DNA from: Cryptosporangium aurantiacum | GTDB taxonomy: Bacteria; Actinomycetota; Actinomycetes; Mycobacteriales; Cryptosporangiaceae | Length of the DNA: 64,000 bases | Direction of reading: 5' to 3' | Assembly: GCF_900143005.1 (NCBI RefSeq) | Contig: NZ_FRCS01000004.1 | Span: 620,001-684,000 of the forward strand | In this document: positions 23,892-32,431 of the stretch, piece by piece | Position numbering within the stretch: position 1 is the first letter of the stretch | Layout: every line of letters begins with the position of its first letter | Position numbers and translations under genes: made by a program | The notes under the pieces: generated by a model | Told to the model about the DNA's origin: nothing | Database searches by the model: none | What the model saw: the letters and a program-made list of their open reading frames with translations, nothing else

Positions 23892-26183
23892 TCAGCCCGC
23901 GGGGCGGCGGCGGTCGGCCTCGGCCCGCTCCACCCAGGAACGCAGTTCCTCCGCGCGCTTGGCCTCGCCGAGCGCGGTCAGGTCACGCGCCAGCCTGCGG
24001 GCCGACTCGATCGCGCTCGGGTGCGATTCCCCGAGAACGCGCTGACGCCGTGCCAGGATCTCCTCGTCGAGCGCGCGCGCCATGCCGACGTCGCCGAGCG
24101 CGTAGGCGTCGTCGGCGAGATCCGTGGCGGCGGCGAGGCTGTCGGAATGGTCCTCGCCGAGCGTCTCGCGGCGGCGGCGCAGCACGTCGGCGTCCAGTTC
24201 CTGGGCGGCGTCGAACCGGCCGAGCGTCCGAAGTGTCTGCGCCAGGCAGCGGGCCGCCCGCAGCGTGTCCTCGTGGTCCGGCCCCAGCCGGTCGAGCCAA
24301 CGGCGGTGCAGTTGGTCGGCCAGGTCCCGCGCCGACCGGACGTCGCCCCTGGCCAGCAGCGTGCGGGCCGCGGATACCGCGGTTGCGCGCAGCGCCCCGT
24401 TGTCGGTGTGCGCCGGCTCCGCGGCGTAGAGGTGCGGCAGGAGCAGCATCCAGCTGCTCCACCGGTGCGGATCGGTGGGATCGCCGGGATCGGCGGCGGC
24501 GACCAGCGCGTCCACGTGGGCGCGGACGTCGTCCCTGCGGTCGTCGCCGAGTTGGTCGCGCAGGATCGCGGAGACCAGCCGGTGCAGGCTCACCACGCCG
24601 TTGCTGCCGTTCAACGGGTCGCCCACGCCGACGCCGAAGCGGGTCACCCGCTCGACCTCGACCAGGCCGAGCCGCTGCAACCGGCCGACGCTGCGCTGCA
24701 GGAGCGCGCTGCCGTCCGAGATCCCTTCCAGCGCGGCCAGCGGATGCCGGTAGGGACCGCTCCCGGCCCGGGCTTGCGCGGCCGAGGACTGCACGCGCGG
24801 GCTCGGGCGGGCCCGGCCGTCACCGGTGTCGGTCAGCACCGGATCGGCAAGCCCCAGCAGGCCGACCGGGATCGGGCGGGGCGCGAGGAACGCGCAGACC
24901 CGGGCGACCGCCAGCGCCGTCGGGTCGCGCGTGGCCAGCCAGCTCGTCGCGGTCGCGATCGCTCCCGCCAGCGCGTGCGGGTAGTTCACCGCGCGCTGTT
25001 CGTCGAGCACGTCGGCGACGTGCTGGGCGAGCTCGGTCAGGTAGTCGCCCGCGCGGGTGCCGGTCTCGGCCAGGAAGCCCACCGCGAGGACCACGGCCAG
25101 CGGCAGGTCGCCCAGCACCGCGGCCAGCCGTCCGGCCTCCACGACGGTCAGGCCGGGGTCCCGGTGGCGCAGCAGCTGGATCGACTCCGCGCGGCTCAGC
25201 AACTCCACTTCCAGCGGCGTCGCCACCGGTCCCCACCCGGACGTCCGCGAGGTGATGATCGTGTGCCCGTCGCCGCCCGGCAGCCAGGGTGCGAGCGCCT
25301 CGGCCGACTCCGCGTTGTCGAACACGATCAGCCAGCCGGAGTGCCTGCGCAGGTAGGTCCGGGCGACGGTGGCGGCGGTACCGGTGTCGGTCTCCGGCCC
25401 CACCAGCCCCAGCCGTACCGCGAGCGCCGCGAACTGATCACCCACCAGCACCGGTCGGTCGGCGGGGATCCACCAGATCAGGTCGTAGTCGGAGCCGAAG
25501 CGGTGCGCGTACTCGAGCGCGAGCCGGGTCTTCCCGACGCCGCCCATCCCGAACCGGCCTTCGACCGCCACGCGGCCGTCGGCGACGATCGCGGTCCGCA
25601 GCGCGACCAGCGCCTCGTCCCGCCCCACAAAGACGTCGGTCCGCGCCGGGACGTTCCAGATGTCCGGCCGGTGGCCGGGCAGGCGGGGCCGGGGCGTGAC
25701 GATCGCCGGGCCGCTCCGGTCGCGGGCGACGGTCCGGGCCAGCCGGTCCGAGGCGACCGTGGCCGCGCCGGCTCCGAGCACGGTCGTGACCAGACGGTTG
25801 GCCGCTTCGACCGGCGAGACGTCGAACAGCGTCGGGCCGAACACCCCGGACCAGGGTTCGGGCAGGCCGACCGGTTCCACCCGCACCGGAACGACCCGGC
25901 CGAGCAACGAGAGGTCCGGACGCCGATCGCCCGCGTACTCGTGGGCCTCGATCATCGCGGTGGAGAACACCAGCACGATCCGATCGACGCCGCCCTCGGC
26001 CTGCAGCAGCGTGTTCTCCAGGGTGGTGACCAGCGAAGTTCCGGCGTTCCAGCGCCAGCTGACCAGCCGGATCTCGATGCTGTCGGGCTCTCCCGCGTCG
26101 GCGAGCCTGGCCGCGATCCACTCCGCCCACGGCCGATCACGGCCGACGTGCGAGATCACAAACCGCCGACGCGCGCCGCTCAC
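23892..26183 (-). CDS. TIR-NB-ARC-TPR STAND protein
   Basis: A 763-residue protein. The TIR-like domain (about 1-150) opens RRRFVISHVGRDRPWAEWIA, the usual first strand and helix. An NB-ARC ATPase follows (P-loop GMGGVGKT, K218; Walker B-like WLIVFDNAE). C-terminal tetratricopeptide-type repeats (about 600-750) are ARTLLARGD-like units with GPDHEDTL, GEDHSDSL and GESHPSAI periodicity. TIR domains in such proteins can degrade NAD+ or signal after the NB-ARC oligomerises, and many act in phage defence or programmed cell death. The GTG at 26183 has a GAGGTGAGG-like site. I found no partner gene and none of the FxSxx peptide or radical-SAM genes that accompany FxsT. Function is inferred from architecture. 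Confidence 0.83.
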   Translation of the reverse strand: MSGARRRFVISHVGRDRPWAEWIAARLADAGEPDSIEIRLVSWRWNAGTSLVTTLENTLLQAEGGVDRIVLVFSTAMIEAHEYAGDRRPDLSLLGRVVPVRVEPVGLPEPWSGVFGPTLFDVSPVEAANRLVTTVLGAGAATVASDRLARTVARDRSGPAIVTPRPRLPGHRPDIWNVPARTDVFVGRDEALVALRTAIVADGRVAVEGRFGMGGVGKTRLALEYAHRFGSDYDLIWWIPADRPVLVGDQFAALAVRLGLVGPETDTGTAATVARTYLRRHSGWLIVFDNAESAEALAPWLPGGDGHTIITSRTSGWGPVATPLEVELLSRAESIQLLRHRDPGLTVVEAGRLAAVLGDLPLAVVLAVGFLAETGTRAGDYLTELAQHVADVLDEQRAVNYPHALAGAIATATSWLATRDPTALAVARVCAFLAPRPIPVGLLGLADPVLTDTGDGRARPSPRVQSSAAQARAGSGPYRHPLAALEGISDGSALLQRSVGRLQRLGLVEVERVTRFGVGVGDPLNGSNGVVSLHRLVSAILRDQLGDDRRDDVRAHVDALVAAADPGDPTDPHRWSSWMLLLPHLYAAEPAHTDNGALRATAVSAARTLLARGDVRSARDLADQLHRRWLDRLGPDHEDTLRAARCLAQTLRTLGRFDAAQELDADVLRRRRETLGEDHSDSLAAATDLADDAYALGDVGMARALDEEILARRQRVLGESHPSAIESARRLARDLTALGEAKRAEELRSWVERAEADRRRPAG

Positions 26184-26339
26184 GCCCCTCACCTCGATCA
26201 GATGCGGCCCAGGGGCCACATTGAGTGCAACTCTGACGTCTGAATGTAACCGGCAAACGCCCGTCCACACGCGAGGTCAGCGCATCACCCGGTCAGCACT
26301 CCTGCCGAGGATGCCCAGCCGGTTCCGAAGTCATGCACA

Positions 26340-26376
26340 AAAGAGCGGCGTGACCTGGACGGTCACGCCGCTCTTT
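26340..26376. terminator. Hairpin terminator downstream of fgd
   Basis: AAAGAGCGGCGTGACC (26340-26355) and its exact complement (26361-26376) flank a 5-nt loop. The A/T ends give a U-tract in either direction. Confidence 0.85.
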
Positions 26377-26390
26377 GTGGACGGACGCGG

Positions 26391-27389
26391 TCAGCCGAGT
26401 TTGCGCAGCCGGGGCAGGATCTGTTCGCCGTAGAGGTTCAGGAAACGCGCCTGGTCCGGGCCGGGGGCGTGGAAGACCAGGTGGGTGAACCCGAGGTCGA
26501 GGTAGCGCTTGATCGCCGCGACGTGCTCTTCGGGCTCGTCGGAGACGATGAATCGGGACGCGGTCCGCTCGGTGGGCAGCGCGTCGGCCAGCCGCTGCAT
26601 CTCGATCGGGTCCTCGACGTCGCTCTTCTCCTCGGGCTTGAGCGCGAGGGCACCCCAGTACCGGGTGTCTTCGAGTGCCTTGGCCTTGTCCGGGTCGAAC
26701 GAGACCTTGACCTCGATCATCAGGTCGAGGTCCTGCACGCTGCGACCGGCCTTCTCCGCGCCCTCGTGGAGCGCCGGGAGCAGCTTGTCGGTGTAGAGCT
26801 CGGGCGCCTTGCCGCTCGTGGTGATGTAGCCGTCGCCAATCCGGCCGGCCATCCGCGTCGCCGCCGGACCCGACCCCGCCACGTACAGCGGCACCGGCTG
26901 CTCGGGCTTGTCGTAGATCGTGGCCTTCTCCAGGTTCCAGAACCGGCCCTGGTGGTCGACGCGATCCTCCGACCACAGCAGCTTGATGATCTCGATGGCT
27001 TCCTTGAGCCGGGCGAACCGTTCCTTGTTGTCCGGCCACTCGACGCCCAGGGGGACCTCGTTCATCGACTCACCCGAGCCGACGCCGAGGATCACCCGGC
27101 CCGGATACAGCAGCCCGAGCGTCGCGAACACCTGCGCGACCAGCCCGGGGTGGTAGCGGAACGTCGGCGTCAGAACGCTGGTGCCCATCGTGACGCGTTC
27201 CGTGCTCGCACCCAGCGCACCCAGCCACGCCAGCGCGTTCGGCGCGTGGCCACCGTCGTGCCGCCACGGCTGCAGATGATCACTCACCCACACCGAGTCG
27301 AACCCCACCTGCTCGGCCAGCACGCCGTAGTCGAGCAACTCGCGCGGACCGAACTGCTCCGCCGACGCCTTGTACCCGAACTTCAGCAC
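26391..27389 (-). CDS. fgd: F420-dependent glucose-6-phosphate dehydrogenase
   Basis: A 332-residue luciferase-like monooxygenase-fold enzyme that oxidises glucose-6-phosphate to 6-phosphogluconolactone and reduces cofactor F420. Diagnostic FGD segments include KFGYKASAEQF at the N-terminus, SDHLQPWRHDGGHAPNAL, GTSVLTPTFRYHP, GVGSGESMNE and the C-terminal HLVFHAPGPDQARFL. Length and segment order match mycobacterial Fgd1. The GTG at 27389 sits behind GGAGGGAG. It is monocistronic, with its own terminator. It implies that this organism makes F420 and supplies F420H2 to reductases elsewhere. Confidence 0.9.
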   Translation of the reverse strand: MLKFGYKASAEQFGPRELLDYGVLAEQVGFDSVWVSDHLQPWRHDGGHAPNALAWLGALGASTERVTMGTSVLTPTFRYHPGLVAQVFATLGLLYPGRVILGVGSGESMNEVPLGVEWPDNKERFARLKEAIEIIKLLWSEDRVDHQGRFWNLEKATIYDKPEQPVPLYVAGSGPAATRMAGRIGDGYITTSGKAPELYTDKLLPALHEGAEKAGRSVQDLDLMIEVKVSFDPDKAKALEDTRYWGALALKPEEKSDVEDPIEMQRLADALPTERTASRFIVSDEPEEHVAAIKRYLDLGFTHLVFHAPGPDQARFLNLYGEQILPRLRKLG

Positions 27390-27471
27390 GTACGACTCCC
27401 TCCGCCCGGACCCGACGTGGGCCGCCCTCGCACCCATCATGCCCCGCTCGCGATTCCGGGCGGGTGGGTGG

Positions 27472-27487
27472 CCGCGCCTCGGCGCGG
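27472..27487 (-). terminator. Short GC hairpin after the marR gene
   Basis: CCGCGCC and GGCGCGG around a 2-nt centre, 15 bp past the marR stop. A weak, T-less terminator candidate. Confidence 0.35.
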
Positions 27488-27501
27488 GCGGGGGGTGGCG
27501 T

Positions 27502-27990
27502 TCAGACGTCGGCCGGGGCCGGCTCTCCGGTGGCGTCCCGCTCGATGCGAGTCAGCACGACGTTGGCGATCGCCGTGAGGGCCGCGACCTGCTCGGAGGT
27601 GAGCCCGTCGAACATCAGCCGGCGCACGGTCTCGACGTGGCCGGGCGCGGCGGCCTCGATCGCCGACCGGCCCTCCGGCGTCAGGACGACAAACGCACCG
27701 CGGGCGTCGCTGGGGCAGTTCTCGCGGACGACGAGGCCGCGCTTCTCCATCCGGGAGAAGTGGTGGGAGAGGCGACTCTTCTCCCACTGGAGCAGCTTGG
27801 CGAGCTCGGTCACCCGCATCCGGCCCTCGGGGACGTCGGTCAGGTTGACCAGGACTTCGAAGTCGGCGAGCGAGAGGTCGGATTCGGTCTGGAGCTGCCG
27901 TGCCAGCCGGGCAGTGAGCTCCGCCTGCATCCGCAGGAACCGGCGCCACGCCCGCTGCTCGTCGGCGTCGAGCCACCGCGGGGAGGTCAT
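27502..27990 (-). CDS. MarR-family transcriptional regulator
   Basis: A 162-residue dimeric winged-helix repressor. The recognition region is LADFEVLVNLTDVPEGRMRVTELAKLLQWEKSRLSHHFSRMEKRGLV, followed by the wing DARGAFVVLT. The WEKSR segment marks the MarR subgroup often found beside YceI and detoxification genes. ATG 27990 has a GGAGGG site. It is transcribed away from yceI across 175 bp containing three CAAGT half-sites, so it probably represses yceI and perhaps itself. The inducing ligand is unknown. Confidence 0.92.
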   Translation of the reverse strand: MTSPRWLDADEQRAWRRFLRMQAELTARLARQLQTESDLSLADFEVLVNLTDVPEGRMRVTELAKLLQWEKSRLSHHFSRMEKRGLVVRENCPSDARGAFVVLTPEGRSAIEAAAPGHVETVRRLMFDGLTSEQVAALTAIANVVLTRIERDATGEPAPADV

Positions 27991-28097
27991 GAGGCGCCCT
28001 CCGAAGTGAGGATCGCAGCGAGCCCTAGCGAGCGAGGACCGGAGCGGAGGAGGGGGCCGGGGCACACGGTCATGTGAGCCACTCTACCCGGGAATAG

Positions 28098-28146
28098 TTG
28101 ACACGTCACCCAAGTTGTCGATAGCGTACTTGAAGCATCAACAAGT
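28098..28146 (+). promoter_or_regulatory. yceI promoter with candidate MarR operator half-sites
   Basis: TTGACA (28098-28103) and TAGCGT (28122-28127) are 18 bp apart. Half-sites CAAGT (28111-28115), ACTTG (28128-28132) and CAAGT (28142-28146) surround the -10. The last two form ACTTGAAGCATCAACAAGT, an inverted repeat suited to a MarR dimer. Confidence 0.55.
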
Positions 28147-28165
28147 TCTTCCCGAGGAGCAAACC

Positions 28166-28726
28166 ATGACCGCCCCCGCTTTCACCCTTTCGGACCTCTC
28201 CGGCGAGTACACGCTCGACCCGTCCCACACCCGCATCGGCTTCGTCGCCCGGCACGCGATGGTCACGAAGGTCCGCGGCGCGTTCAACGAGTTCGAGGGC
28301 AGCGCCGTACTCGACGGTGACAACCCGGAGAAGTCGTCGGCGAAGGTCGTCATCAAGGCCGTCAGCATCGACACCCGCAACGAGCAGCGGGACGGCCACC
28401 TGCGCACCAACGACTTCCTCGACCCGGAGACCTACCCGGAGATCACGTTCGTCTCCACCGGCGTCGTCGTGATCGACGAGAACAACTACGAGCTGATCGG
28501 CGACCTGACCGTCAAGGACGTCACCAAGCCGGTCACGATCCCGTTCGCGTTCGAGGGTGCTGCGAAGGACCCGTTCGGCAACGTCCGGGTGGGCTTCGAG
28601 GGCGCCGTCACGATCAACCGCAAGGACTTCGGCATCACCTGGAACGCCGCGCTGGAGACCGGTGGTGTGCTGGTGAGCGACAAGATCACGCTGGAGTTCG
28701 AGGTCTCGGCGATCAAGAACTCCTGA
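28166..28726 (+). CDS. YceI-family lipocalin-like protein
   Basis: A 186-residue protein with the YceI beta-barrel pattern: GEYTLDPSHTRIGFVARHAMVTKVRGAFNEFEG at the start, then DLTVKDVTKPVTIPFAFEG and a closing DKITLEFEVSAIKN. Family members bind polyisoprenoids or other lipophilic molecules in an extended barrel. There is no signal peptide, so this one is probably cytoplasmic, as in many actinomycete copies. ATG 28166 follows GAGGAG. It is divergent from and probably controlled by the MarR gene, and ends in a strong hairpin. Confidence 0.93.
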   Translation: MTAPAFTLSDLSGEYTLDPSHTRIGFVARHAMVTKVRGAFNEFEGSAVLDGDNPEKSSAKVVIKAVSIDTRNEQRDGHLRTNDFLDPETYPEITFVSTGVVVIDENNYELIGDLTVKDVTKPVTIPFAFEGAAKDPFGNVRVGFEGAVTINRKDFGITWNAALETGGVLVSDKITLEFEVSAIKNS

Positions 28727-28733
28727 GCCGGGC

Positions 28734-28759
28734 GCGGGCGCTCCGACCGGAGCGCCCGC
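28734..28759 (+). terminator. Hairpin terminator after yceI
   Basis: GCGGGCGCTCC and GGAGCGCCCGC match perfectly around a GACC loop, 7 bp after the stop. Confidence 0.8.
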
Positions 28760-28798
28760 CCGCTTCACCACGGCAGGCGCCGGGCGGAGGATGGAGCC

Positions 28799-29548
28799 AT
28801 GGAACCGAAGGTCGACGTCCGCCGGTCCGCGTCCCGTGACCGGACGAAGATCGCGTGGCTGGACTCGAAGCACTCGTTCTCGTTCGGCACGCACTACGAC
28901 CCCGACAACACCCACCACGGGTTGCTGCTGGTCAACAACGACGACATCGTCCGGCCGGGCTTCGGCTTCGAGACCCATCCGCACCGCGACATGGAGATCG
29001 TGACGTGGGTGCTGCAGGGCTCGCTGGTGCACCAGGACTCGACCGGGCACTCCGGCGTCATCTACCCGGGCCTCGCCCAGCGGATGAGCGCCGGCCGAGG
29101 AATCCTGCACTCGGAGAAGAACGATGTCGCAGGAGCACGTGAGCCGGTGCGGTTCGTCCAGATGTGGGTGCTGCCGGACGAGTCCGGCATCGACCCCGGC
29201 TACGAGCAGCTCGAGATCGAGCACGAACTGCTGCGCGGCGGGCTGGTACCGGTCGCGTCCGGGATGGCTCGACACGACGCCGCGATCCGGATCCGCAATG
29301 CGTCGGCGGCGCTCTACGCCGCCCGCCTGGAGGCTGGCGGCTCGGTGCGGCTGCCGGAGGCTCCGTTCCTGCATTTGTTCGTCGCCCGGGGCAGCGTGAC
29401 GCTGGAGGGCGGCGTGACGCTGGGGGGCAGCGGGCCGCTCGGCGAAGGCGACGCCGCCCGGCTCACCGCCACCGGTGGTCAGCGGGTGTCCGCGACCGAG
29501 CCGGCCGAGATACTCGTCTGGGAAATGCACGCCACGATCGCCGCATGA
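28799..29548 (+). CDS. Pirin-family bicupin protein
   Basis: A 249-residue cupin protein. The first cupin has the pirin metal-site motif FGFETHPHRDMEIVTWVLQG and the downstream HQDSTGHSG/ILHSEKN pair. The second, degenerate cupin spans about 165-245. Bacterial pirins bind Fe or Ni, and some have quercetinase activity or act as redox sensors. ATG 28799 follows GGAGG. It is probably co-transcribed with the VOC gene 10 bp downstream, which suggests a shared detoxification or oxidative-stress role. That link is inference. Confidence 0.92.
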   Translation: MEPKVDVRRSASRDRTKIAWLDSKHSFSFGTHYDPDNTHHGLLLVNNDDIVRPGFGFETHPHRDMEIVTWVLQGSLVHQDSTGHSGVIYPGLAQRMSAGRGILHSEKNDVAGAREPVRFVQMWVLPDESGIDPGYEQLEIEHELLRGGLVPVASGMARHDAAIRIRNASAALYAARLEAGGSVRLPEAPFLHLFVARGSVTLEGGVTLGGSGPLGEGDAARLTATGGQRVSATEPAEILVWEMHATIAA

Positions 29549-29558
29549 GGAGGCAACG

Positions 29559-30053
29559 ATGACCGTTGACACGGCTGCGATCGAGAAGCAGCGCGCCCTG
29601 CTCCGAGACACCTACCTGCGCCCGGCCGATCAGCGCCCGGCGTCGTCGGCCCGCGGACTGCACCACACCGCGCTGATCAGCAGCAGCGTCGAGCGGACGA
29701 TCTGGTTCTACCAGGATCTGCTGGAGTTCCCGCTGACCGAGCTGATCGAGAATCGCGACTATCCCGGGTCGTCGCACTTCTTCTTCGACATCGGGAACGG
29801 CAACCTGCTGGCGTTCTTCGACTTCCCCGGCCTCGACGTCGGCCCGTACGCCGAGGTGCTCGGCGGCTTGCACCACGTCGCGATCTCGGTGGACCCGGAG
29901 CGGTGGGAGTTCCTCGTCCGCAAGCTGTCCGACGCCGGCGTGGAGCACGTCGTCCACAGCGGCGTATCGGTCTACTTCCGCGACCCGGACGGCGCCCGCA
30001 TAGAACTCATCGCCGACCCCCTAGGCGAGATGTACGGCCAACACGTCCTCTAG
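29559..30053 (+). CDS. VOC-family (glyoxalase/dioxygenase superfamily) protein
   Basis: A 164-residue protein with two beta-alpha-beta-beta-beta modules. The first opens LHHTALISSSVERTIWFYQD and the second GGLHHVAISV. Candidate metal ligands are H34 or H35, a later His in LHHVAI, and Glu in ARIELIADP, the usual 2-His/1-Glu set. Extradiol-type dioxygenase, glyoxalase or thiol-transferase functions are all possible and I do not choose. GAGGAGG precedes ATG 29559. It is the second gene of the pirin operon and ends in a strong hairpin. Confidence 0.85.
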   Translation: MTVDTAAIEKQRALLRDTYLRPADQRPASSARGLHHTALISSSVERTIWFYQDLLEFPLTELIENRDYPGSSHFFFDIGNGNLLAFFDFPGLDVGPYAEVLGGLHHVAISVDPERWEFLVRKLSDAGVEHVVHSGVSVYFRDPDGARIELIADPLGEMYGQHVL

Positions 30054-30060
30054 CGCACGT

Positions 30061-30095
30061 CAATGCGCCCGGCGGCAAAGCCGCCGGGCGCATTG
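30061..30095 (+). terminator. Strong hairpin terminator after the pirin-VOC operon
   Basis: CAATGCGCCCGGCGGC and its exact complement around an AAA loop, followed by CTGTTTCT. Confidence 0.88.
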
Positions 30096-30133
30096 CTGTT
30101 TCTCGGACCTGGAGCCCGCTCAGGACGGCGCCA

Positions 30134-30502
30134 TCACATCTCGAGTTCGCGTTCGATTCGGGTGAGCTTGTGGCGAGCCAGCGCGAGGTTCGCGCGGCTC
30201 TTGTCGAGCATCAGGTAGAAGAACAGGCCCTTGCCCGACCGCGAGGTCACCGGGCGGATCACGTGGTACTGCGAGACGAGCGTGACCAGGATGTCCTCGA
30301 TCGGCTCGTCCAGCCGCATGAGCTCCAGCGTGCGCATCTTCGCGCGGACGAAGTCGGTGGTGCCCGCCGCGATGATGTCGAGGTCGAGGTCGTTCACCGA
30401 CGTGAGGGTGCCCAGCGGCATGCCGCTGTTGTAGTCGATGAGCGCGATACCCATCGCACCCTCGATGTTCATGGCTTCCTTGAGCGAAGCTTCCAGGTTC
30501 AT
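30134..30502 (-). CDS. Roadblock/LC7-like protein C (last gene of a four-gene cluster)
   Basis: A 122-residue protein with the alpha-beta layout of Roadblock/LC7 proteins: amphipathic N-terminal helix, then GAMGIALIDYNSGMPLG, a central ILVTLVSQYHVIRPV strand pair and a long C-terminal helix LARHKLTRIEREL. Such proteins usually regulate small GTPases of the MglA/Ras type. ATG 30502 has an AGGAG site. The same frame stays open upstream to an ATG at 30706, which would add a Pro/Ala-rich leader of 68 residues, but that start lacks a ribosome-binding site. It closely resembles protein A at the other end of the cluster. Confidence 0.75.
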   Translation of the reverse strand: MNLEASLKEAMNIEGAMGIALIDYNSGMPLGTLTSVNDLDLDIIAAGTTDFVRAKMRTLELMRLDEPIEDILVTLVSQYHVIRPVTSRSGKGLFFYLMLDKSRANLALARHKLTRIERELEM

Positions 30503-30867
30503 GATGTGCGCTCCTGTTCGGGGTCGGTCGATCGGATGGGGGTTACTGCTGCCGCCGTTCGGTTCGGCGGCGGGTCTGGACGGCGCACCGGGCGCGGCCC
30601 GTGCGGGCGGCAGGACGCGTGGGGCGACGTACTCGTCGTCGACCGGCGCCGGGGCGAAGACCGGGTACTGGGCGTCGGCGTCGTACCGGTCGCCGCCGAC
30701 ACCCATCGCGTCGGCGCGCCCGACCGTGGCTGCTCCGGCCGCGGCTGATTCGGCCGTGGCCGCTTCAGCCGTGACGGCTTCGGCCGCGACCTGGGGGATC
30801 TCGGGATCCGACGACGTCGAGCGACGGCGGTGCCGTCCGCGAGCGCGGGACCACCAGCTGTTCGCGT
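30503..30867. other. Gap between Roadblock genes C and B
   Basis: 365 bp inside the cluster. An open frame in register with gene C runs through it and encodes a low-complexity Ala/Pro-rich stretch without a recognisable start. It may be an unannotated disordered extension or a long leader. Confidence 0.4.
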
Positions 30868-31266
30868 TCAGCGCCAGCCACCCGCGGCGCCCTCCGCGGC
30901 GTCCACCAGCGAGCCGATGCGATCGGCCAGCGCCCGAGCCTCGAGGTGAAGACGACCGAGGTTGGACTCGGCCGTCGCGAGCACGGTCAGCACCGCGTAG
31001 GTGCCGGCCGCGTACGTGACGACGTAGCCGTACGAGCCGCGCACCAACGCTTCCTGGAACCGTCCGTGCCCGGCTTCCAGGGCGATTCGCTCGCTCAGTC
31101 CGAGCGTGGTCGCCGACAGCGCTGCCATGCCCTCCGGCTGGACCCCGTGCGTGTCGTGCGCGATCAGGAGTCCGTCCGCCCGGGAGACGAGGCTGCCCGA
31201 AACGTACCGAACCCGGTCGCGCAGGATTCGGATCTCGGTCAGCACTTCGTGCTCGACGTTGTCCAC
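30868..31266 (-). CDS. Roadblock/LC7-domain protein B (MglB-like)
   Basis: A 132-residue Roadblock protein closest to the classical form: SGSLVSRADGLLIAHDTHG, then AALSATTLGLSERIA, GYVVTYAAGTYAVLTVLA and a terminal helix. Roadblock dimers act as GAPs or scaffolds for MglA-type GTPases, and in actinomycetes occur in conservons with a kinase, a DUF742 protein and a GTPase. None of those partners lies here. The GTG at 31266 follows AAGGAGA, 27 bp after the PATAN-like gene, so co-transcription is likely. Confidence 0.85.
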   Translation of the reverse strand: MDNVEHEVLTEIRILRDRVRYVSGSLVSRADGLLIAHDTHGVQPEGMAALSATTLGLSERIALEAGHGRFQEALVRGSYGYVVTYAAGTYAVLTVLATAESNLGRLHLEARALADRIGSLVDAAEGAAGGWR

Positions 31267-31293
31267 ACGTCTCCTTCCCGGTTCGAGGGTGGG

Positions 31294-32412
31294 TCAGGAA
31301 AATTCTTGGAGGGCGTCACGGAACCGCCGTAGCGAGGAGAGCGTCGGCGGGTCCGCGTAGATCTCCGGCGGCGGCGACGGCCAGCGGGGGCCCGCGGTGT
31401 CATCCGCTGGGGCGGACGCCTCCGCGGGTTCCTCCGGCGGCCTGCCCTGTCGGCTCGGCCGCACGACGCGGCCGGGCCCGATCGGGGCGGTCCGCCGTGG
31501 CAAGGGCGGCAACGGCGTCAGCCCCCCACCGCCGGCCTCCGCCGCCCCGGGCCTTGGCGAGGCCGGCTGCGCCGACGCCGGCGGCGCGCGGTGGGGCAGA
31601 ACGGCTCGGCCGTTTTTCGCTGCGGCCCCACCGATCGCCGGACGGTAGGCGGTCACGGCGGGACGCCCGGCCGCGCCGGACGCCGGAGAGTCGCTGACCC
31701 CCGGCGCTGCCGGACGGCCGCCGACCACGGGCGCCGCGCCGGTCGCGGAGGGTGGCTGCACCAGGCCGATCGCCGCCAGCCGCCGCACCTCCAGCAGCAT
31801 CGCGAACCCGCCGCGCCCGAGCTGCCGGGCCAGGTCCAGCGGTGTTCGCCGCCCGTCGGCGTTGAGCAGCAACTCCCAGCGCAGGCCGTCCACGACAACT
31901 TGGTCGCGCGGCAACCGGGACGCCAGCACCAGCGGCGCCTCGTCGAACTCGGACGACGGGAAGGCCGTCGTGAGCAGCTCACGCCGGTGCGCGACCTCCC
32001 GCACCAGCCGCTCGACGTCCACGCGCAGCGCACCGCCGAACCACGACGTCTCGTCCGCGGCGAACCGCACCGACGTCGGCTCGGCCCCGAGCGCGAAGAA
32101 CGCCGCGTCGAACAGCGCGCCGTTCACGCACAGCTCCAGCTCGCCCTGACTCAGGTAACCCTGCTCGACGAGGAGCGCGCCGACCCGGCCGGACGGAGCA
32201 CCGACCGTGAGCACCGATTCCCAGACGTCCGTGGACAGCCGCCCGGACGCGGTGAGCACCGCACCGATGCCGGGCGCCGCCTCGGCGTCGATGTGCCCGA
32301 CCCGGCCCTCGTGCAGGTAGAGCACCGCACCGCCGCCACCGGCCTCGACGTGCAAGGCACCGGTCGCGCCGAGCGTCGCGAGCTCACGCAGAGCGGTTTC
32401 GACCGCGCTCAT
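31294..32412 (-). CDS. DUF4388/PATAN-like protein with a disordered C-terminal tail
   Basis: A 372-residue protein. The first 80 residues (ALRELATLGATGALHVEAGGGGAVLYLHEGRVGHID) fit the DUF4388/PATAN pattern of a beta-rich domain used in bacterial signalling scaffolds. A middle helical region, to about 220, ends in winged-helix-like LDLARQLGRGGFAMLLEVRRLAAIGLV. The last 150 residues are low-complexity Ala/Pro/Gly and are probably disordered. ATG 32412 has only a weak ribosome site, but it lies 19 bp after gene A, so coupling is likely. The partner is unknown; the surrounding Roadblock genes suggest a scaffold. Confidence 0.65.
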   Translation of the reverse strand: MSAVETALRELATLGATGALHVEAGGGGAVLYLHEGRVGHIDAEAAPGIGAVLTASGRLSTDVWESVLTVGAPSGRVGALLVEQGYLSQGELELCVNGALFDAAFFALGAEPTSVRFAADETSWFGGALRVDVERLVREVAHRRELLTTAFPSSEFDEAPLVLASRLPRDQVVVDGLRWELLLNADGRRTPLDLARQLGRGGFAMLLEVRRLAAIGLVQPPSATGAAPVVGGRPAAPGVSDSPASGAAGRPAVTAYRPAIGGAAAKNGRAVLPHRAPPASAQPASPRPGAAEAGGGGLTPLPPLPRRTAPIGPGRVVRPSRQGRPPEEPAEASAPADDTAGPRWPSPPPEIYADPPTLSSLRRFRDALQEFS

Positions 32413-32431
32413 CCGGCGCACCGCACCGAAT

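Noticed and set aside
23892-26183. FxsT of an FxSxx-COOH peptide system
   Set aside because: Although TIR plus TPR is similar, no short FxSxx-ending peptide gene or radical-SAM gene is adjacent.
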